From assembly GCA_049840515.1 (NCBI GenBank), contig JASGKW010000009.1, forward strand, positions 186,001 to 250,000: a DNA stretch of 64,000 nt, given 5' to 3'. The position numbers and the translations under genes were made by a program. Origin of the DNA: Muricomes sp049840515 (lineage in GTDB: Bacteria > Bacillota > Clostridia > Lachnospirales > Lachnospiraceae). Below the pieces are notes generated by a model, which worked only from the letters and a program-made list of their open reading frames with translations, was not told the DNA's origin and searched no databases. This document shows, piece after piece, positions 1 through 8,854 of this stretch; within the stretch, counting starts at the first letter, position 1; each line of letters begins with the position of its first letter.

Positions 1-377
1 CCCTTTAATTCATTCAGCAAAACCTGCCACTCTTTTTCCCCTGCACCAGTTTCCATCGACAACCGCAATGCTTCTATCACATAAGAATTGCAGAGCATAT
101 AATCTGCACAGTCCTGGGGTGTTGTAATATCATTAGATGACCGCGATTCTGCTGCCATATCATAAAGCGTGTGGGTTTCCTCGTCGTCCAGCATTAAAAA
201 ATAAGTCAGCGATTTCAGTCTTTCTGCCGTAAAGGTGCTGCTTCTCCCTTTCTCCACCTCACTATAGAACTGTGGCGATACTTTTATTGCTTTCGCCGTT
301 TCCCGTAGAGATTTTCCTTTGCTTTTTCTTAACGTCTCCACGTATTTTCCGAATCTTAATCTATGGTCTGTATTCAT
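1..377 (-). CDS. XRE-family HTH transcriptional regulator (3' end beyond window)
   Basis: The reverse strand is open from an ATG at 377 to the window edge, giving about 125 residues without a stop. The N-terminus reads MNTDHRLRFGKYVETLRKSK, followed by SLRETAKAIKVSPQFYSEVE, which is a Cro/C1-type helix-turn-helix (about residues 10-65). The rest is helical and unassigned. It probably binds DNA as a small repressor; its target cannot be told. The gene starts about 100 bases from the IS3 element and points away from it. The protein is incomplete here, so domain content after residue 125 is unknown. Confidence 0.8.
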   Translation of the reverse strand, partial: MNTDHRLRFGKYVETLRKSKGKSLRETAKAIKVSPQFYSEVEKGRSSTFTAERLKSLTYFLMLDDEETHTLYDMAAESRSSNDITTPQDCADYMLCNSYVIEALRLSMETGAGEKEWQVLLNELK

Positions 378-537
378 AGCCTGTCTCCCTATAAAGAATT
401 TTATATGGTAAGCATTGCCATGAATACAAACATCTATTCGTCAACTTGTTAATTGACAAAAAAAACTTTTTATTGGTATTGTACCGACCCCCAAAAGTTA
501 GACTTAAAAATCTAATAATTGGGAGGTCGGTTTTTTA

Positions 538-1107
538 ATGGCAAAGTATAGTTTTCAAACAAAGATGGAAATAATAAAAGCTTATTTAAATGAAGAAGGA
601 GGATATGCCTATTTAGCCAAAAAATATGGTATTTCAGATAAGAAAGCTGTTAGAGAATGGGTGGCTGCATATCAAGCTTTTGGTGAAGAAAGCTTGATGC
701 GTTGCAGAAAAAATGAACTATACACTTTCGAATTCAAACTACGTGTGGTAGAGTTATATTTATCAACAGAGGTCTCTTATCAGGAACTGGCTCTATCCGT
801 TGGCATGAACAATCCGTCATTAGTTGCCAGATGGGTAAATGATTTTAGAATTGCCGGCCCTGATGCTCTACGACCAAAACGGAAAGGGCGGCGGTCTAAA
901 ATGTCTAAACCAAAGGAAAGTAAACTTGCAAATGTTGAAAATGCGAACAATCATTCAGAGTATTTAAAGCAACTTGAAGAAGAAAATCTCAAGTTGAGAA
1001 TAGAGAATGCATATTTAAAAGAATTGAGGAGGCTGCGTTTAGAGGAGGAAACTCTTCTGAAAAAACAGCGAGAATCATCCACAGCCTTCGAAGAGACTTC
1101 AAACTAA
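538..1107 (+). CDS. IS3-family transposase OrfA (HTH subunit)
   Basis: This 189-residue protein has two consecutive helix-turn-helix units (about residues 5-50 and 58-110) and then a leucine-zipper-like coiled coil (about 140-180, LEEENLKLRIENAYLKEL). That is the normal architecture of IS3 OrfA, which recognises the terminal repeats and oligomerises. The ATG is preceded by GGGAGGTCGG, with the binding site built into the left end of the element. Near its end is an AAAAAAC run (1060-1066), where a -1 slip would join it to orfB and produce the active fusion transposase. Confidence 0.9.
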   Translation: MAKYSFQTKMEIIKAYLNEEGGYAYLAKKYGISDKKAVREWVAAYQAFGEESLMRCRKNELYTFEFKLRVVELYLSTEVSYQELALSVGMNNPSLVARWVNDFRIAGPDALRPKRKGRRSKMSKPKESKLANVENANNHSEYLKQLEEENLKLRIENAYLKELRRLRLEEETLLKKQRESSTAFEETSN

Positions 1108-1148
1108 AAGATATTCTCGTATTCACAGGTTTTCCTAAAGAAACCTAT

Positions 1149-1949
1149 ATGTACTGGCAAAAACGCTTTGATAGAGAAAAACCAAATGAAGAGCTTGAAC
1201 AAAGAATTCTTGAAATCAGAAAAGGAAATAAAGATTTCGGCTATCGTCGGATTTATGGGGAATTAAGAAAACAGAGATTCATGGTAAACAAGAAACGGGT
1301 TCAACGGATTGTCCAGAGGCTAGGTCTTCAAGTTACTTCATTTACCAGAAAAAGTCGTAAATACAGTTCTTATAAAGGCAAAGTGGGCAGGGTTGCTCCC
1401 AACAGGATTCACAGAAGGTTTGAAACTCATATTCCCCACCAAAAAATTACAACAGACACCTCTGAATTTAAGTATTATGACATAAATGATAAAGGACAAG
1501 TGACCATCAAGAAACTCTATCTGGACCCATTTATGGATATGTGTAATAGAGAAATAATTAGTTATAGTATTTCCGGGCGACCATCTGCTGAGAATATAAT
1601 GAATGCTTTAAATGAAGCCATAGAAATTACAAGTGATTGTAAATATAGACGTATATTTCATTCAGATCAAGGCTGGGCTTACCAGATGAAGGCTTATGGT
1701 TATAAACTGAAACAAAATAAAATCTTCCAAAGCATGTCCCGGAAAGGAAACTGCCATGATAATTCTGTAATGGAAAATTTCTTTGGAATTATGAAGCAGG
1801 AGATGTATTATGGAGTGATTTATTATAGTTATGAACACTTAAAAGAGAAAATTGATAGATACATAAAGTATTATAACGAGAAACGAATTAAAGAAAAACT
1901 AGGCTGGATGAGTCCTGTAGAATACAGACTCAGTTTATGCGCTACATAA
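1149..1949 (+). CDS. IS3-family transposase OrfB (DDE catalytic subunit)
   Basis: This is the rve-type integrase catalytic domain. The N-terminal HTH_21 region (GYRRIYGELRKQ) is followed by the DDE triad: D in TTDTSEFKYY, D in IFHSDQGWAYQ, and E in SVMENFFGIMKQEMYY, with the GNCHDNSVMENFF motif intact. The ORF is in the -1 frame relative to orfA and stays open back to the A6 run at 1060-1065. The real product is therefore probably an OrfAB fusion made by programmed -1 frameshifting; the ATG at 1149 lacks a good ribosome binding site. No internal damage is visible, so the element may be active. Confidence 0.9.
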   Translation: MYWQKRFDREKPNEELEQRILEIRKGNKDFGYRRIYGELRKQRFMVNKKRVQRIVQRLGLQVTSFTRKSRKYSSYKGKVGRVAPNRIHRRFETHIPHQKITTDTSEFKYYDINDKGQVTIKKLYLDPFMDMCNREIISYSISGRPSAENIMNALNEAIEITSDCKYRRIFHSDQGWAYQMKAYGYKLKQNKIFQSMSRKGNCHDNSVMENFFGIMKQEMYYGVIYYSYEHLKEKIDRYIKYYNEKRIKEKLGWMSPVEYRLSLCAT

Positions 1950-1954
1950 AATAA

Positions 1955-1983
1955 TTGCGTAGCAGTTAAAAACTACTACGCAA
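1955..1983 (+). terminator. Stem-loop at the 3' end of the IS3 element
   Basis: TTGCGTAG-c-AGT pairs with ACT-a-CTACGCAA around a short A-rich loop, just after the orfB stop and before the right terminal repeat. No long U-run follows, so it may be a weak terminator or a structure blocking read-through transcription. Confidence 0.5.
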
Positions 1984-2245
1984 TAAAGTCTAACTTATCG
2001 GGGTCACATCAAAATTCAAGCCGACAACTAGGGTTATAATTTTTAGTAAGTAAACAATCACTGACAAAGTTCAATTCACTATCCTTCTATTGTCTAAGAA
2101 CGTTAATATTGATACAATCGCTCGATTCATCTCTGTAAACTGTGAGGATGCATTTTTGAACCTCACGGGTGCACTTTTTCACGATACATATAAAAAGCTT
2201 GTAAGCAAATTGTGATTCGTGTATTCTTTAATATCCAATCTAACA

Positions 2246-3202
2246 TTACTGTATCCAATCAGCAAAATCAGTTGTTGACATCGGATCAGAATTAGTCAAG
2301 TCGGAATCATATTCAGTTTTACTTACTCCATGTGGTTGTTCTTGTTCGAATCTTGGGATAGCGGTTGCTTTGTAAATATGAAGAGTTCTGTCTGTATATT
2401 TCGTGTCATATTTGATGTTGTTTAGCTCTGCCTCATCAAAGTTCTTAACAAAATCTTCAATATAAATTAGCGTATCAAAGTTATTAGCGGCAATCTCTTG
2501 AACATATCTCACTAGGTCAAGTAAAGATAAACCCTGTTCATCTGTTCGCAACATAATCGAGACAATACAAATATCATATAAATCTGACAGCAACTGCTCA
2601 TGACGAAAGTGGTGTATACGTACGTCTTTTATAGTGGATTTAATCTCAACTTTTTTCTGAGCAGATATCGAAAAGTCAAACTTCATCTTCTCTTTTTTCT
2701 GCCAGTAATCGCTGAGATTTATCCCTAACTGGTAGAAGTATTTTATCGCATATAACTCACCATAGAAGCCTTGTAATTCCACTTGATTTGCCTTATGCGC
2801 ACTTGCAAAAAGATTTGTAAGTGCGGTAAACAATTCATAAAGTCGTCTTGGGGACTGTTCTTCTGCTCCTTCAATAAATGCAAGAGTCAATCGAACGAAG
2901 GCTAAAATCTCATTCTCATCATTGCTTAAGCACGTTAAAACATTCATCGTCGTTTCAGAGTGAGCACCATCAGCGACAATATCGCATATAGCATTGAACC
3001 AAAAAACAAGCTTCTTTGTTTTCTGAACAGATGCTCGCAATTGTGTGTTTTGTGATACCATTGCGAAAACGGAATGACCGTCAGAATTCTTGCCATAATA
3101 AACACCGGCTTCTGATAACTCTATTTTAGACAGTGAGTATTGTTCATTTTGTGGGACTTGCATTGTTTGTATTGAGCTAAATATGCTTTCTACTGTATTC
3201 AT
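2246..3202 (-). CDS. PD-(D/E)XK motif protein (DUF4420-like), candidate restriction nuclease
   Basis: This 318-residue protein is the last gene of the methyltransferase-MORC-Z1 operon. Around residues 170-195 the sequence runs KFDFSISAQKKVEIKST, which fits the D-(x)n-ExK active site of the PD-(D/E)XK nuclease fold. A histidine-rich helix (RIHHFRHEQ) follows. In systems of this type a protein like this is found beside Z1 and MORC genes and is thought to cut unmodified DNA. The ATG is preceded by TAGGAGGTAGCGATA and lies 12 bases after the Z1 stop, so the two are probably co-translated. Family assignment is from memory of the motif and neighbourhood; activity is inferred. Confidence 0.8.
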   Translation of the reverse strand: MNTVESIFSSIQTMQVPQNEQYSLSKIELSEAGVYYGKNSDGHSVFAMVSQNTQLRASVQKTKKLVFWFNAICDIVADGAHSETTMNVLTCLSNDENEILAFVRLTLAFIEGAEEQSPRRLYELFTALTNLFASAHKANQVELQGFYGELYAIKYFYQLGINLSDYWQKKEKMKFDFSISAQKKVEIKSTIKDVRIHHFRHEQLLSDLYDICIVSIMLRTDEQGLSLLDLVRYVQEIAANNFDTLIYIEDFVKNFDEAELNNIKYDTKYTDRTLHIYKATAIPRFEQEQPHGVSKTEYDSDLTNSDPMSTTDFADWIQ

Positions 3203-3214
3203 TATCGCTACCTC

Positions 3215-5385
3215 CTATAACTGACCTATTATTTTGCCCATTTGCTCAGCGTATTCAAGAGGTATATACAACGCAAGAACTGGTGCATAGAAGTTTCTAT
3301 CAGGCACGTTTTTTGCCTTTACCATGTGTATCTGCAACTGCATTACATGGTTTCTGTTAGGAAGAATCATAGCTCCATCACCAGGATAATATGTAGCACT
3401 AGAACGATTAGGGTTATGACCTTGGAACAACTGGTTTATTTGTCCGTCTGCTCGAAGTGTTCTTTCTTCTCCATGACCATCACGAATCCATACCACATCA
3501 ATTACGGGGGTAATATTTGCTTTTTTCAACACCTCGCTAATTTTTCTGAACAAATGAATATCAACATGACTATTAGTTGGGTAGAAGAGATTATACAACA
3601 GATTATCGCAAAGAGTGAAATAATCAAGCCCCATTATAATGCTATGTTGATTCACTCCATTATAGCTACGAGTCTCTATTTGGGCAGCATAAGCTGTTCT
3701 AAATGCAGCGATCACATCTAAATTTCGCTGAACAATACTCTTATCAGATAAGAGATAATCTTGTTTCGACCACTCAGAGAAATTGCAACGCTCGGCCAGT
3801 GCAACATTTTTACGGGTCAGGTTTAACCGCTTACTTGCCAGTATGAAAATGCGGGGAATATCTTTGAACGTCAATCCTTTTGCCTGCGCACGCTCTATAG
3901 AATCCCATAAATCATCCTCATGTTCATATATAGCCGAAAAATCTTCTTTAATTGTCTGAGTCGTATAAACCCGACAAACATCAAGGAAAGTTTTCTTATA
4001 GCCAAACCAGCGGCTCTTTGTTCGGTATTATCAAGATTTGCTTTTCCTTTTGCCCGACGCATAATGTATGTAATTGCAAGTCCTTTAATTGTGATTCCGC
4101 GCTCTACCATGTTACCACCCACAAAAATATTGTAAAGATAATACTTGGCGTTATTGCTGGCATCTTCATCACTATTGCAAAGATGAGGAGGAGCACATTT
4201 TTTTACACATTCGATAATATATGGATAAAGTTCGTCATACTCAGGCATTATCACGCCATCAGAGATAAAGTGGTCAAAACTTCTTTTTAACAAATCATTG
4301 AACGGAGCAAAACTAATATCATCAATCCCCTTGGAGATTTCTTTAGCTTTCTCCTGCCAGTCATTGACGACATCGGTAACTTTGTCAATAACTCGTTTAT
4401 GATCAAATTTCTTTTGACTGGGGTGAATGAGCATTGCGTGATTTTTGTTATCACCCCGGTATTTACGCAAAGCTCCACCAACAAAGAAAGCTGCCAAAGA
4501 ATCGAAAAATGAGTCCGGCACACCATCCTCATCTAGGAGGTTAGGTTCATCTTCCGAGATAATTCTAATTAATGTATCTTGTTCTTCTCCATGAAACTCA
4601 TGTAACCCACAATACTCATCACCAGGGTACACTAAATTCCCAAAATCGGGAGACAGTTTATCCCATGTCTGAATGAGAATATTAGCTTGCGGAGTCGCGG
4701 TTATTGAAACAAAGCAATGTCTTTGGAGTTTGCCTTTGAGTTTGATAACAGCCTCATAAGTGGAACTCATTTCTTTGGTATTCACTCGCGTGTTTAGCGT
4801 AGCTTGGTCACCTTCATCGTCAATTATAAGAGCCGGAACATCTCGCAATGCGATATCATCAAAGATGTCTGCAATTATGTTTATATGTTTGGTGTGCTTA
4901 AGCCCTACGATAGTTACTTTTCTGCCTTCACTAATAAAGTTTCTTATAGTCTGAGCATTCAACAATGATTTATTCTGCCTTGTATTTAGAATAGCCAGCC
5001 TTTCCATTGCGCCAACTTCACTATAATAGCCCTCTATACGTTGGACATTTTGTGCAAGTAGGTTATTTTTGTTTCCGCCGAGGATAATGTTAACCCCGTA
5101 ACCATTATCAAAAGATAGCGCGGTTAAGGCGATAAAGTTAGAAGTTTTCCCACTTTGAACTTTGCCAATAACAATGCCTGTTTTTGCATCAAGCGCATGG
5201 TCAGAAGGATTAGGGCATTGGCTAAGAATATCAGCAGCATTGCCGAAAATAGTGTCAATAGCATCTTGAGGAATATCATCACGTAAGAACTGTGTGGCAA
5301 TCTTCTCCTTAAAATAGCCGTCACAGTCAAGACACCAAGTAGCATTTTTCTTTTCCAATATGCTCATAGATATATTATAGTTCAT
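3215..5385 (-). pseudogene. Z1-domain superfamily II helicase/ATPase, frameshifted as given
   Basis: Two reading frames together make one Z1 protein of about 720 residues. The first (5385-3895) has Walker A (GKVQSGKTSN, near residue 75), Walker B (LIIDDEGDQ), a SITATPQAN motif and VERGITI. The second (from 3874 leftwards) carries the C-terminal part and has no true start, since its first codon is an internal TTG. The frame breaks near 4010: the strand reads AGAGCCGCTGG, where AGAGCCCGCTGG would give EQRARWFGYKK, the arginine-finger motif VI. One base is therefore missing in a C-run, exactly at the motif needed for ATP hydrolysis. Z1 proteins act as the motor of restriction-like systems with MORC ATPases. 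The start at 5385 has GGAGGGC upstream. Confidence 0.85.
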
Positions 5386-5425
5386 CGCTCTAGCCCTCCA
5401 TTAGCAATCTGCTCTAAGATCGAGT

Positions 5426-6976
5426 TCATTTTGCGGCGAATATTCCCGCCTCAATTCTGCCATCACTTGAAATTATTAAAGAATCTATTTCTGCAAGAAC
5501 CATAGCGATAACCAATTTTGTCATAATTGCAAGAAAATCCTTGTTCTCCGTGAATGGCTTAAAAAATGCGTGTTTGAGATTGATTGTTATTTGGTAGTTT
5601 GTAGCGCTTTTCTTTGCAACATTAATCCATGAGTTTAAAGCATTAGACGAGTCAAAGTGAATCTCAAACAAGTAATCTTTGTCCTTATAATGAAAAGGCA
5701 TATTATAGTCTTCTGGTCCAACAATTCTCACTGTCGCATCATTTGTGGACGCGGTATCCTCAATGACAGGTAGTTCTTGCTGTTCAGAGCATTCTTCTTC
5801 AACCTCAGATGATTTTTCTATTGGTGATACAGCTTGGGGGGCGTCAACTGGAATTGCACTCGCTCCTGATATAACACCCGCTCGCTGGAAATCCGAAATA
5901 GTTTGATTCATTACGTTATTAGTCTCTGCTTGTTGTCTAACACGGAGGTTACCCGCTTTTTGACGGTATTCCTTGATTATTGGCTGTAATGTTTCGATAA
6001 AACTTTCCTCAAGTCCATCAGTATGCCAGTCGAAATCATCCTTGGCTTGGGTAACAGCCCAGTTATCCATATGCAACTCACCAAAAAGACGCTGGTACTC
6101 AAACGAATTTTGGTCTCCAAACAATTCCTTCGGACGATAATTTTTATCTGGGCCACCAACAATAACGCGCCCTCTACGCAAAAGAGTAAAGCCGGCGTCA
6201 TGCAAACTTGCAGGGATTCTGAGCGCAATAAATCCATAACAATATAAGTCAATCCCGTTATGAGGAATAGAAAACGAGACATCTTTTCTCCACATACGAG
6301 TCTCTCCGTTGTCCAGCGATTCCTCAAAAATGGTCGGTTCTTTATAGACCAATTCATTCTCTCCGTATGTGATCGAAATTTCGCCACTACGAATGTCCTG
6401 CCTATATATATTACTCAGCAACTCTCTAACCTTGCCGATAGTTCGTGCACCTGTAATCTTCTTGTTCAAATTTTCGATTTTAATAATTGTATAGTGCTCT
6501 TCTGGTGTCGATTCAAAAATCTCTAAATCCACTTCATCATCCTTGAATTCGGCAAGTCTATCTACATCAACGGTGGCACTATATCCAAATTCTGAACCTA
6601 ACTGTGTTGAATAAACGCTCCACTTAGAGCCAAACCAACAAGCTGCCGTTTTCAACCCCATACCGAACTCATTACGACCATTTGTATTGGCGGGAGCTTT
6701 ATCCAACTGGATTGCTCGTTCGAAGTCGTCTAACTCCATCCCGAAAGCATTGTCAGTGATGGTGAGTAAATCATTACTGTCATTTTTTGCTTCATAAACG
6801 ATTATGATACGCAATTTGTCAAATCCAGTGCAAGTCTTCAATTTATCTCGATGGTCAAAGTAACTTTGAGTCGAGTTGTCTACGAATTCAGCAATAGCAG
6901 TCCACGGCTGATAACTTAGTCTTTTGTATGTGGCGTAGACACCGGATGTTGGTCTGATTGCTATTTTATTCTTCAT
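5426..6976 (-). CDS. GHKL/HSP90-type ATPase of the bacterial MORC family
   Basis: About 516 residues. The N-terminal half has the four GHKL ATP-binding motifs: FVDNSTQSY (Asn of motif I), TDNAFGMELDDF (the DxGxG-like box), NEFGMGLKTAACWFG (lid glycine box) and a later strand. A long acidic linker separates a C-terminal domain. Comparative genomics ties such ATPases to methyltransferases, Z1 helicases and nucleases in restriction-like loci, where they may act as ATP-driven DNA clamps. I chose ATG 6976 (MKNKIAIRP) rather than an upstream start because AAAGGGTGGG lies just before it. It overlaps the methyltransferase stop by 11 bases, implying translational coupling. Confidence 0.85.
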   Translation of the reverse strand: MKNKIAIRPTSGVYATYKRLSYQPWTAIAEFVDNSTQSYFDHRDKLKTCTGFDKLRIIIVYEAKNDSNDLLTITDNAFGMELDDFERAIQLDKAPANTNGRNEFGMGLKTAACWFGSKWSVYSTQLGSEFGYSATVDVDRLAEFKDDEVDLEIFESTPEEHYTIIKIENLNKKITGARTIGKVRELLSNIYRQDIRSGEISITYGENELVYKEPTIFEESLDNGETRMWRKDVSFSIPHNGIDLYCYGFIALRIPASLHDAGFTLLRRGRVIVGGPDKNYRPKELFGDQNSFEYQRLFGELHMDNWAVTQAKDDFDWHTDGLEESFIETLQPIIKEYRQKAGNLRVRQQAETNNVMNQTISDFQRAGVISGASAIPVDAPQAVSPIEKSSEVEEECSEQQELPVIEDTASTNDATVRIVGPEDYNMPFHYKDKDYLFEIHFDSSNALNSWINVAKKSATNYQITINLKHAFFKPFTENKDFLAIMTKLVIAMVLAEIDSLIISSDGRIEAGIFAAK

Positions 6977-8234
6977 CTTCAGTGTCCCACCCTTTCGTTG
7001 CAAAGCTAAATAATTTCGATGTAAGTTTCTTTAATATACGGACATTTACGGAATTTCCGAGTTGTTCATATATCTGATTCTCAGTGCCTTGAAATCTAAA
7101 TGCTCCGTGAAAACTTTGAAGATTCGCCGCTTCGCGCGGCGTGATATGCCGAAAACATTCTTTTTCAGCATCCCAAATAATCGGAGTATTTACTATAGCA
7201 ACTAATGATGGGTAAAATGTAGGGCGTTTAACACGAATTCCCGACTGGCGTATTTGTATTATGGTATTTCGTATATCGTTCACATCTGTTCCACAGTTCC
7301 ATTCAAACTTTTGGTAGAGCTTTATCTTATTGAGCATATCGTGACGTATGATCCATTCATCAATAAATTCTTTATTAGTTTCATATAGTTTACGGTTATT
7401 ATCTACAAAGCGCTGTTTCCATTTTGGCATATCATCGTAACCAATTTTTCGCTTAAACCACGCAAACCGTTTATATCCTATTCCGAAACTATTTATCCAA
7501 ATTGGATATCCGATTATCCCAATATTTGTAGCAAGACGAAACTCTTCCCAGGCCCATATCATTTCTGATTGTTCATTACTAATAATATATTTATCCGGTG
7601 CATCTGGTTCTAATATTTTTCGAGCATCGCCCATTTTACAGTTGTCTTTACCCTTCAAGGCTTGTAATTGCAAATCTGATGAATGTATATAGCCATTCGT
7701 CAAAATCTTTGTGTCGCGTATATCTTTACGCATACCGAGGATATATACCCTCTCACGAATTTGCGGTATGCCAAAATTATGAGGGGAAAGTATAACTGGA
7801 TCTTCAGTAATATAGAAATTGCGTTTCATGAGTTCAGTTTTAATGATGTCCCAATTCTCGGTATTATCGGCAAGGTTACGCACGTTTTCTAAAATCAAAA
7901 ACTTAGCTTCGGGATGGGCATCTAATATATCCATAATTACATAAAATAAGTTCCCACGATGCTCATCACGAAATCCCTTTTGCATCCCTGCTTTACTGAA
8001 TGGCTGACATGGAAAGCCAGCGCATAGCACATCAAATGGAGGAATGCTGTCTGGAGCGATTTTGCGAACATCTCCACGAATATCTACATTTTTGAAATTG
8101 AGTTTATATGTATCAACACAAGCTTGGTTGATTTCAGATGCCATGACGCACTCGCCTCCAAGATAACGCATAGCCTGATGAAATCCGCCAATGCCTGCGA
8201 ATAAATCAATAAATTTAAACTTATACGGTTTCAT
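6966..8234 (-). CDS. DNA (cytosine-5-)-methyltransferase
   Basis: This is a 422-residue C5 cytosine methyltransferase with its motifs in order: SAM-binding FAGIGGFHQA (motif I), the catalytic AGFPCQPFSKAG with the PC dipeptide (IV), ENVRNL (VI), QIRERVYILG (VIII), REAANLQSF (IX) and QLGNSVNVRI (X). The target-recognition segment lies between VIII and IX; I cannot read its specificity. It modifies host DNA so that the MORC-Z1-nuclease machinery spares it. The ATG overlaps the stop of the preceding 35-aa ORF (ATGA), and the gene overlaps the downstream ATPase gene. All key residues are present. Confidence 0.93.
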   Translation of the reverse strand: MKPYKFKFIDLFAGIGGFHQAMRYLGGECVMASEINQACVDTYKLNFKNVDIRGDVRKIAPDSIPPFDVLCAGFPCQPFSKAGMQKGFRDEHRGNLFYVIMDILDAHPEAKFLILENVRNLADNTENWDIIKTELMKRNFYITEDPVILSPHNFGIPQIRERVYILGMRKDIRDTKILTNGYIHSSDLQLQALKGKDNCKMGDARKILEPDAPDKYIISNEQSEMIWAWEEFRLATNIGIIGYPIWINSFGIGYKRFAWFKRKIGYDDMPKWKQRFVDNNRKLYETNKEFIDEWIIRHDMLNKIKLYQKFEWNCGTDVNDIRNTIIQIRQSGIRVKRPTFYPSLVAIVNTPIIWDAEKECFRHITPREAANLQSFHGAFRFQGTENQIYEQLGNSVNVRILKKLTSKLFSFATKGWDTEDEE

Positions 8235-8338
8235 ATGTCCATATCACCTAGATTCTCAGTATGGTACAGGTTTCGCTTTATGGCATCTTGTGTTTCTAGT
8301 GTTATCTCAACCATACCTTTAATATTGCAATTCATCAT
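8231..8338 (-). CDS. 35-residue small ORF coupled to the methyltransferase gene
   Basis: On the minus strand AAAGGAGAAGCC precedes ATGATG, opening a 35-codon frame (MMNCNIKGMVEITLETQDAI...) whose TGA overlaps the ATG of the methyltransferase as ATGA. The ribosome binding site is better than that of the methyltransferase, which has none obvious. The simplest reading is that this ORF delivers ribosomes to the methyltransferase by translational coupling, or encodes a small regulatory protein. It begins 11 bases after the XRE stop. I recognise no family. The frame is too short to prove coding, but its placement is telling. Confidence 0.55.
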   Translation of the reverse strand: MMNCNIKGMVEITLETQDAIKRNLYHTENLGDMDI

Positions 8339-8349
8339 GGCTTCTCCTT

Positions 8350-8607
8350 TTACTTACATCCCCTAATAATACGCGTCGAAAAAAGTTCCAATTTCTCCAG
8401 TAACTCCTTAGACTCCTCAAATTGCTGAAAAACCAAAACTATAGCCAAATACAAACTCCATGTCAACGGACTCTTACCATTCTCAATGGCTACAATTGTC
8501 TGCCGACTCACACCTAGCTTTTCACCGAGTTGCTTCTGTGTCAAATCAACAGAAGCACGTAATACTGAAAGGTTTTTGACCATACGGCCTAAATATTCAT
8601 CTTGCAT
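8350..8607 (-). CDS. XRE-family HTH regulator, possible controller protein of the methyltransferase operon
   Basis: An 85-residue protein with a helix-turn-helix (LTQKQLGEKLGVSRQTIVAIENGK, about residues 20-45; Gln-Lys-Gln and Ser-Arg-Gln contacts typical of XRE). The size and first position in the operon resemble controller (C) proteins that time methyltransferase versus nuclease expression. I take the start at 8607 because AAGGGATGG lies upstream; a longer frame to 8703 is open but has no ribosome site. The C-terminus is a helix rich in Glu and Leu. It probably autoregulates the operon; no operator was identified with confidence. Confidence 0.8.
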   Translation of the reverse strand: MQDEYLGRMVKNLSVLRASVDLTQKQLGEKLGVSRQTIVAIENGKSPLTWSLYLAIVLVFQQFEESKELLEKLELFSTRIIRGCK

Positions 8608-8736
8608 TGAGCCATCCCTTCTCTTCGCTGTTACAAGAACCCCTTTAATTATATCATGAATTAGACAAAATACAAGCCATAATGACAATATTTTTGTCAT
8701 CACCTATAATGTCTACTCTATCTTGATTTTATACAT

Positions 8737-8780
8737 ACAAAAAGCCTGCAATCGTAGCATTTCTACCAGCCTGCAGGCTT
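8737..8780 (-). terminator. Rho-independent terminator of the ORF6N operon
   Basis: A perfect 9-bp stem (AAGCCTGCA at 8742-8750, TGCAGGCTT at 8772-8780) with a 21-base loop. Read on the minus strand the second arm is followed by TTTTTG. It lies downstream of the ORF6N gene and separates that unit from the methyltransferase operon. Confidence 0.75.
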
Positions 8781-8854
8781 CAAATATTACTTCCCTAAAT
8801 CCACATAATCCATGTTGTCTTCTTAGTACTTAATCTCAAACATTTATCATTCTA

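Larger units (their letters stand above)
480..2008 (+). mobile_element. IS3-family insertion sequence (IS150-like), apparently complete
   Basis: Imperfect terminal inverted repeats bound the element. The left end (480-503) starts TGTACCGACCCCC and ends AAGTTAGAC. The right end (1988-2008), read on the other strand, is TGTGACCCCGATAAGTTAGAC. Between them lie two overlapping-frame transposase ORFs in the usual orfA/orfB arrangement. I could not find a matching 3-4 bp target duplication (tat before, tca after), so the insertion may be old or rearranged. It sits between the XRE gene and the 3' end of the restriction-like operon. Confidence 0.9.

Noticed and set aside
2009..2245. Possible small gene between IS3 and the nuclease gene
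   Set aside because: Only short fragments in several frames (for example a CTREVQKCILTVYRDESSD-like piece on the minus strand) and a GTGAGG/CCTCAC hairpin. No intact ORF.
3215..3874. Separate 219-residue gene downstream of Z1
   Set aside because: Its first codon is an internal TTG. The reading continues the Z1 C-terminus after one base is restored near 4010, so it is part of Z1.
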